64,000 bases of DNA, from contig NC_064214.1 of assembly GCF_023101765.2 (NCBI RefSeq), positions 9,182,001 to 9,246,000 on the forward strand, given 5' to 3'. Made by a program: the position numbers and the translations under genes. Source of the stretch: Spodoptera frugiperda. Taxonomy: Eukaryota; Arthropoda; Insecta; Lepidoptera; Noctuidae. Shown in pieces: positions 57,861-64,000 of this stretch (its first letter is position 1; each line of letters starts with the position of its first letter). Under the pieces are notes generated by a model, which saw only the letters and a list, made by a program, of their open reading frames with translations, searched no databases and was not told the origin of the DNA.

Positions 57861-59271
57861 CTGTTCCATGTCTGTTTTTGTTAACACCTCGTTAATGTGT
57901 TAACAAGCGTTAGCAGCAATGGTTAGTGTATTTTCAATATGTACGTTAATCTCTTCTATCTCATAGTTCACATGTGCAATGTGCGCTTATGTTTAATGCA
58001 TTTGAACATAATCTCGTCTAGTATTAGTATTAACGAGACAAATATCGATTTTATCTTTGCAATTTCGATTTTAGTATCGATTGTAAGTCTAAGTGACGTT
58101 GACCCCATTAGATATTTTTTAGGCGAGTCGATAGCGTGATTCTCGCGTGATCGTGTGTACGAAAACCATGCTGGGAAATTGTTCAAGCTATTTTGGTTTT
58201 TAGTGGTGTTAGAATAGGGTTGATTATGCGATGGGTTTTTGAATCAGCTGTTGTTAAATCAGTAGTAAGGTACACACGTGGCGTGGAGTAGCTAGCAACA
58301 TAATATATTTATGTATGTATTAAAAATATGCATGAATGTTGATAATGTACTTCATATTTAAAATTACTTATGAAACGGTCATGGTTTCACTGCATGCTTA
58401 TTTTTGTGATAATTATTATGCGTGTAGATTGTAGGTTTTTTGCTTTATTTTACGTGTTTAGCTGTGATAATTTAGTATTTCTTATCATATGTGTGTGTTA
58501 ATATTATTTTTTTAATTTTATGAATCTCCTGATTGCTGCTCTTTATGTTATCTTAAATCTTGTCTAGCCTGAGGGCTTAGCACGAGTTTTAAACGAAATT
58601 GAAATGAAACCGTGTTCGGCGCTCTGATTGGTCGGTTAATTCGAGCAAGCTACTCAGAGTGTCGAACACAGTTCTCGTTAAACGTAGAACAAATTTGCAC
58701 TAAGCCCTCTGTTCCCTAACAGATGTTATCACACTCTGTTTTCAATCACCACCTATCTATCTATTCAAGTATTTATTGCATCCATAATGTACACAGGTGT
58801 TGGAAATACAGTATTTAGTCACCATTATAGACCCTGTCTATCTATCACACTCCAGTCATTCTTCTCTTATTAATCTCTTTTCTCTACCACCTTTAAATAA
58901 CTACCATCATTCATTTATCCATGAGATTTCCTCTTTTGGTTTATAAAACGAATCCAGAACAATAATTAAAAAAGATTTTTCAACATCTGATTCTGTATCT
59001 GCAACTCAATAGCTTGTAAACGACTAAACAGATTTGGATGGAATTCTGTATACAGATAGATCATGGCCCCACATAAAGGTAATAAAATTATTTAACTAGA
59101 TTAAGGTTACCATGATAGTTCTAGCCTAAGTGTTAATAAATCAGTTTCTACTCCATTTCCTCACATAAATAGACCATTACTCGAAATCAAAACTCGTAAA
59201 ACTCGTAGGTAAATGGAATAATTTGTACTTTACGAGGGAAAACGTGGTTTCCATGACTTAGAACTTTCTAC
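57861..59271. other. Stretch upstream of the candidate promoter
   Basis: One palindromic MITE at 58.6 kb; otherwise AT-rich with no exon seen. Confidence 0.45.
58572..58708. mobile_element. Palindromic MITE family G, full
   Basis: Outer ends AGGGCTTAGCACGAG and its approximate inverse. The right arm has lost its CCAAT box (CTACTCAGAG). Confidence 0.75.
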
Positions 59272-59318
59272 CAGTCAGCTCATACCCTGTCTGTATACGA
59301 AATTTCATCAGACCCGTG
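59272..59318 (-). mobile_element. RTE-like LINE tail scrap
   Basis: CAGCTCATACCCTGTCTGTA region, directly before an R1-like insertion. Confidence 0.6.
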
Positions 59319-59324
59319 CACTGT

Positions 59325-59480
59325 ATTTTTTTTAAAGGGAAAAGTCATCCTATTACTTTTCTCGCCAGGGCAAGGCGAGAGGGAGTGTCAGACTCTTACT
59401 GAGTAAAAATTACCCCGTCCCTACTTCTGTTTTCGAGCCGGAGCCCCGGAAAACCCGTTAGGTAGTCCGTAGCTCCGGAG
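59325..59480 (-). mobile_element. R1-like LINE 3' end
   Basis: Body close to consensus. It interrupts an RTE-like tail whose scrap lies at 59,272-59,318. Confidence 0.8.
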
Positions 59481-59546
59481 ATTAGTTCCTATAAGACACT
59501 GACACATTGATACACACTTGGCTATTCATATTTATTTTTTGTGAAT

Positions 59547-59712
59547 TGTATAGCTAGCTTCTGCAAAGATAAAAAATTTCCTTTCACCCGAATCAGCTCA
59601 TACTCTGTTTGTGTACTAATTTCATCAAAATCCGTTCAGTAGTTACAGCGTGATTGACGGACAAACATTCAAATAAACAAACTTTCACATTTATAATATT
59701 AGTGTGATATGT
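59547..59712 (-). mobile_element. RTE-like LINE 3' tail, variant 2
   Basis: Reverse copy with ATCCGTTCAGTAGTTACAGC and the TATAATATTAGTGTGAT end. Confidence 0.7.
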
Positions 59713-60651
59713 TTGCTTCCCTATTATATATAAAAGTGTTTGATTGTCCATAGTAATCATTATGGTTTTAGTTTATGAGATAAAGTGTGGTTTCTCATGC
59801 GTGGGTTGTGATTCTGTGGTTGTAGTCACAACAAATTGATATTGTTAAAGTCAAAGTATTTATTTGTGAAACATAGGGTACATTAGAGGTTATAGGGTAT
59901 GCTGCTATACATGAAGAGATCCTGCTATGTTTTGCTTTTGAAATCTTACAAAATGTTCAGTTATTATTTCGATTTCTGTATAGGGAAAATATTTATATGT
60001 GTTTTTTTATATATAAAACGTAGAGGACTAAAGAGGATGACCTTTGTTCATCATAATAGTCTTTTGGCTGATACTGATGATGATGTAAACTTCTCATTAA
60101 CAGTACGTTGTCTAGGATTTGCAAGAATTGTAAAAAATGTGCATGGTATTAAGTGCCATAGCTTTCATTATATGAGGTTTACTTTTTTGGGGGCAAACAC
60201 GCACATAATGTGACATAGATTACCTAAAAGTTAATCTTTTCATCACTATAAGATTTAGAACATACCTAATCGAGGAGTGAATATTAGTCCAAGTAAATAG
60301 GACTTTAGACTGAGATTTTCGAGGAAGTCTGGTCTAGACTGAGTTCGTCTAGACGATACAGGCTGAGTCACTACTTCACTAAGTAACGATCGCATTTCTT
60401 ATCTAAAGTCATTGACCCATTAATTGAGAATGTAGTACGATAGATAAGTCTGATATAAAATATAGTAAAAGGTGTTTGTACATTACTTTAGCTAATAAGG
60501 TATTTTTCTATTCAAGTTTTGCTAACTTATCAAAACAAAACATATCCCGACTGTGGCTACAAGACCACTAAATTGACTAAAATATACGACTTGTTCACAT
60601 CAAGTTTTTGAGTAAAGCTCGACCAGTTTCAAGCCACAAGGGGTCTCCTAA

Positions 60652-60775
60652 TTATGTGTTCTAATGATAAACGGATTTTGATGAAATTTGGTATACAGAC
60701 AGGATATGAGCTGACTTGAGCGATAGGATACTTTTTATCCCACGGAAACGCGGGCGAAGCCGGTGACAGAAGCTT
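60652..60775 (+). mobile_element. RTE-like LINE 3' tail, variant 2
   Basis: From AAACGGATTTTGATGAAATT to the CGGTGACAGAAGCTTG end. Confidence 0.7.
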
Positions 60776-61297
60776 GTAAAACTACTGAAATTAATTAATG
60801 TGTTGCAGACATGTTACTAATCATAAGTATCGTCTATGTATTTCTTAGGGGAATAACAGATATAAAATTATATCTATTTAAACAATGAATTATATCATCT
60901 GCTTCTATAATACGAGACAATATATCATACCAGTCACATATACACATACATACATATATTGTAGCACCAATTATTTATACAAACCGAACGTCATATACCT
61001 AATTACCATTTACCCATCACCACCACATCAGCACATCTGTGTTTGTACATTATTATGTCTATGTGTGTTAATGCCCTTAGCAAATAGACATAGTCAAGTG
61101 GAGCTTGCTCATTGAGCACACATGTATTAATTACCATGAAAAATAACCAAACGACCTTGGTAGGTAGGTCAGTGGTTGGAAGCTTGATTGCCGACGCAAA
61201 AGGTTTCGAGAAGGGCATTTTTGGGTTATCCAATATTTGAAAATTACCGCGTATCTAATCTGGAATTTGTGCTTGGTGTATTATTTTATTGTAAATC

Positions 61298-61448
61298 CTT
61301 CTAATGACTTATTGCGGGAGTAGGGGGTGAGAGTATCAGACTCTTACGTACTAAAAACCACCCTGTTCCTATTTCTACTTTAAACCGGAGTCCCGGTAAA
61401 CCCGCTAGGTAGGCCGCAGCTCCGGATCAGGTATCAGCCCTATTGGGT
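61298..61448 (-). mobile_element. R1-like LINE 3' end, diverged
   Basis: Lost its tail; kept from TAATGACTT to CAGCCCTATTGGG. Confidence 0.75.
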
Positions 61449-62815
61449 CTTTCTCCCCAAAAAGCTAGACGTCTTTAGAAGGTATCCCACTGCCATGTCT
61501 GTCTTTAAAACCAAAGTATAGGTACCTAAATATTTTTTTTTAGATTTCATGGTCGATAGTTAAGTTTTTGACGACATTCAGAAGGTAGAAGGAGAAAAAA
61601 GAATACATTTTTGTAGGTACTTGACATAATAATCACTAATATCTAGGGAATTAGGCAATAACCTACAATGCCTATTAGAAATAAATCCAATGAGAATGAA
61701 CACATGAATGTGTGCTAATAGATTCGTAATGATCTTTGTAATTATTATTCAAGGTCAACGTACTGACATACAAAATAAAATTGAAACAATTAACTGATTA
61801 TGTCATTGTATTGTTACCTGAATTAACATATGAAGTAAATGTTCATTATATAAATAAAATAATTGGTCTGTTTCATTTGTCTAGTTGTTTCAGGTGTGAG
61901 TTATTGTATTTTTTTTCAAAAGTGTAATGCACTTCTGCAATATTTTAAGTAATAATATGTTATTGAATAATTTGGAGTTTCTTTTTGACACTGAACCTCT
62001 GGCTAAACCTCAAAAATTTACATGGTCAACCTTTAAAAATAAAGCAGCGCCTAAATTTTTTATAGAGCAATCCGTGTATGTACATTTTAATTGCTATAGA
62101 ATTATAGATAGGGAATGCCGGTCATAAAGTTCTCATGTAATTAAAATTGTTTTCGGAATAAATCGTATCTATTAAAAATCACCACATCAGCCACAAGACG
62201 TCTGCTTAACTTAGACGTCCCCCAATAACTTCCAGACAGGCTAGTATCTCAAGTTACGGGCAAGCACAGCATTGGACGTCCATCCTCAGTGTGGACCAAC
62301 CACATGATTCGCTGGTTAGAAATAATATTTTTATATTCATGTTTTAGTGATGTGGGAATCTTCCAATTTTTGAAAAGGCGTTTGAGATTTTGGAAATGCA
62401 TCGAGGGCCTTTACTTGCCGAGGTACTTTACTATACCATCCCAGTGGCCATCATCGATCCAAAAACTATTACCATCAGTAAATAGACCGTTCTAGAGTTA
62501 AGCCTATGGGCCTATGCAACAGATGCATGCTTCGTAATCTATTCAATATGGAAAGCAAAATTTGAAATTGGTTTGCTGATTTGAAACAGATTTTGAATTT
62601 CTGATCCATTTCGGTCAATAGCACTAGGTTAAATAAACTAATATTGCCAATTTCCCGGTTGATTTAGGTAATGCATAAAGTCTCTCTTAAGCGAGTTGCT
62701 ATGAAAAAAATAGTAGGCACTCATGTGATGGTTTGGTATTAGAAATATTCTTTTTTTTAGATGAAATATTTTTGTCGTATTTTAAAGTAATAATTATTGT
62801 TGATTGTGTATTTTT
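61449..62815. other. Stretch without a supported gene
   Basis: A 66-codon frame at 61,927-62,127 has mixed, coding-like composition and an AG upstream, but no homology I can recognise and no partner exon. Confidence 0.4.
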
Positions 62816-63465
62816 ACCCGACTGCCAAGGAAGGGTTATGTTTTTCGCGCGTATCTTGTATGTATGAGCCTAATATTCTTTATTACCTCATTTCTTCGAA
62901 ACGGCTTGATGGATTTCGACAATCAGGGCATCGTTGGATTCGTCTTAATTACCCAAGTGTTCTTAGATATGTGACGTAAAACAAAAACCAACATGGCGGC
63001 CGTGAGGCGCCCTAGATAGAAGTAAAAAAAAAATATATATATTTGCTACAATATGGGTATCAAATTAAAGAGCTCATCATGAGGATTCCAAAATGGTATA
63101 TCACTGAAAAAAAATACTATGTGCAATTAGGTTCTTTATTATCCAAACTAAATACTCGGGTAGGTATTACGCGACGCGATTGACTAGCGGTTTCTGAACT
63201 GTAGTTTCGTGTCGCGGGTGAAATCTTGAGAAACACATAGCCGTATTATAACTAACTAAAAAGTGTTAAATAAACTAGACTAAAATCATTCAATATGGGT
63301 CCCGACTGTTGCACTCAATTATGTTTCGCATAAGATTATTATTTTTTGTGTATTGATTATGAAATTATTTAATTTTGTGGTAATAGCATTGCTATCTACA
63401 CTTTTAGACTAAGCTTGTTTTTTACTTTTCAGTTTTTATTTAAAGTGTTTTTTATGCAGTCGGGT
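62816..63465. mobile_element. Element family M copy 2
   Basis: Starts ACCCGACTGCCAAGGAAGGG then TTATGTTTTTCGCG, matching the right end of copy 1 inverted, and ends GCAGTCGGGT. Contains an internal GGGTCCCGACTG like copy 1. No coding frame. Confidence 0.65.
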
Positions 63466-63891
63466 TTTTTAATTTATTTATTTTTACCTCATTACTTTTC
63501 TTTCCTTTCATAAAAAATGACATGGCTCCCCAGTAGAAGCTTTTCATATTATGGCAAATTAATTTTCAAAATGGTAAAATAAATAAAAATCGGTTTATGA
63601 TAATAGCGTTTTATTTGTCAATGGATTAATATTTGTACCTTTTTAATAAGTAGATGAGTTAATTTAAATAAATACATCCAGAAATACATTTCATTATAAA
63701 ATATTGCCAGGCATTAATAGTGTTGTAGGACTTATACAAAATAATTGTTATTTTATTACTTCTATAACTGCCTAACTGGTTTTTTGTACATCAATGTTTT
63801 AAATACAGATTTTAATAATTGCATGGTTAAAAATATTTCACATTATTTTAAGTCGATAGATCGGAATTGGATTCAAGAGTAAGCCCCCTGA

Positions 63892-63926
<35 letters not shown>
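63892..63926 (+). repeat. (CA)n microsatellite
   Basis: About 17 CA units. Confidence 0.95.
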
Positions 63927-63930
<4 letters not shown>

Positions 63931-64000
63931 CACAAGTAAATATTTAATAAGCTTAACAGGCTAAGGATTATGTATAAACACGACACATGTCGTCAATTTT

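Noticed and set aside
59899..60213. 104-codon plus-strand frame
   Set aside because: Hydrophobic/aromatic composition follows AT bias; no splice sites in phase and no family motif.

Overview
The window looks like nuclear DNA of a moth, probably a noctuid. It is AT-rich, has short exons with GT/AG introns, and is packed with short interspersed repeats of types common in Lepidoptera. These include 3' ends of an R1-like non-LTR retrotransposon, tRNA-derived SINEs, RTE-like LINE tails and several palindromic MITE families. There are no operons, CRISPR arrays, rRNAs or convincing tRNA genes. The species call is an inference from repeat content and protein character; no search could be run.

The one gene that can be read completely is on the minus strand, 30,912 down to 22,328. 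It is a six-coding-exon SLC22-type organic cation/carnitine transporter (major facilitator superfamily) of 530 residues. All six exons join in frame at consensus splice sites, and the coding part starts inside an exon with a clean 3' splice site, so at least one untranslated first exon lies further right. A TATA box with a GC-rich upstream stretch and a small first exon ending in a strong 5' splice site sits on the minus strand at 57.5-57.9 kb. It is a possible distant start for this gene or the start of an unrecognised gene.

Two further coding-like pieces are not assigned to any family. One is a plus-strand two-exon reading frame at 56,950-57,305 for a 56-residue Cys/Tyr-rich peptide. The other is a minus-strand terminal-exon-like segment at 36,958-37,084 ending in an acidic tail.

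Layout: 1-22 kb has no recognisable gene and holds repeats, including a degenerate R1-like reverse transcriptase end (8.2-8.9 kb), a perfect 109-bp inverted repeat (15.5-15.8 kb) and palindromic MITEs. 22-31 kb is the transporter gene, whose introns carry several SINE and LINE fragments. 31-57 kb is a long repeat-rich stretch. It includes three copies of a roughly 415-bp MITE (the third of which is at 13.8 kb) and a hAT-like non-autonomous element at 55.6-56.3 kb with 8-bp target-site duplications and a nested SINE. 57-58 kb holds the candidate promoter and small gene. 58-64 kb is again repeats, ending in a CA microsatellite.
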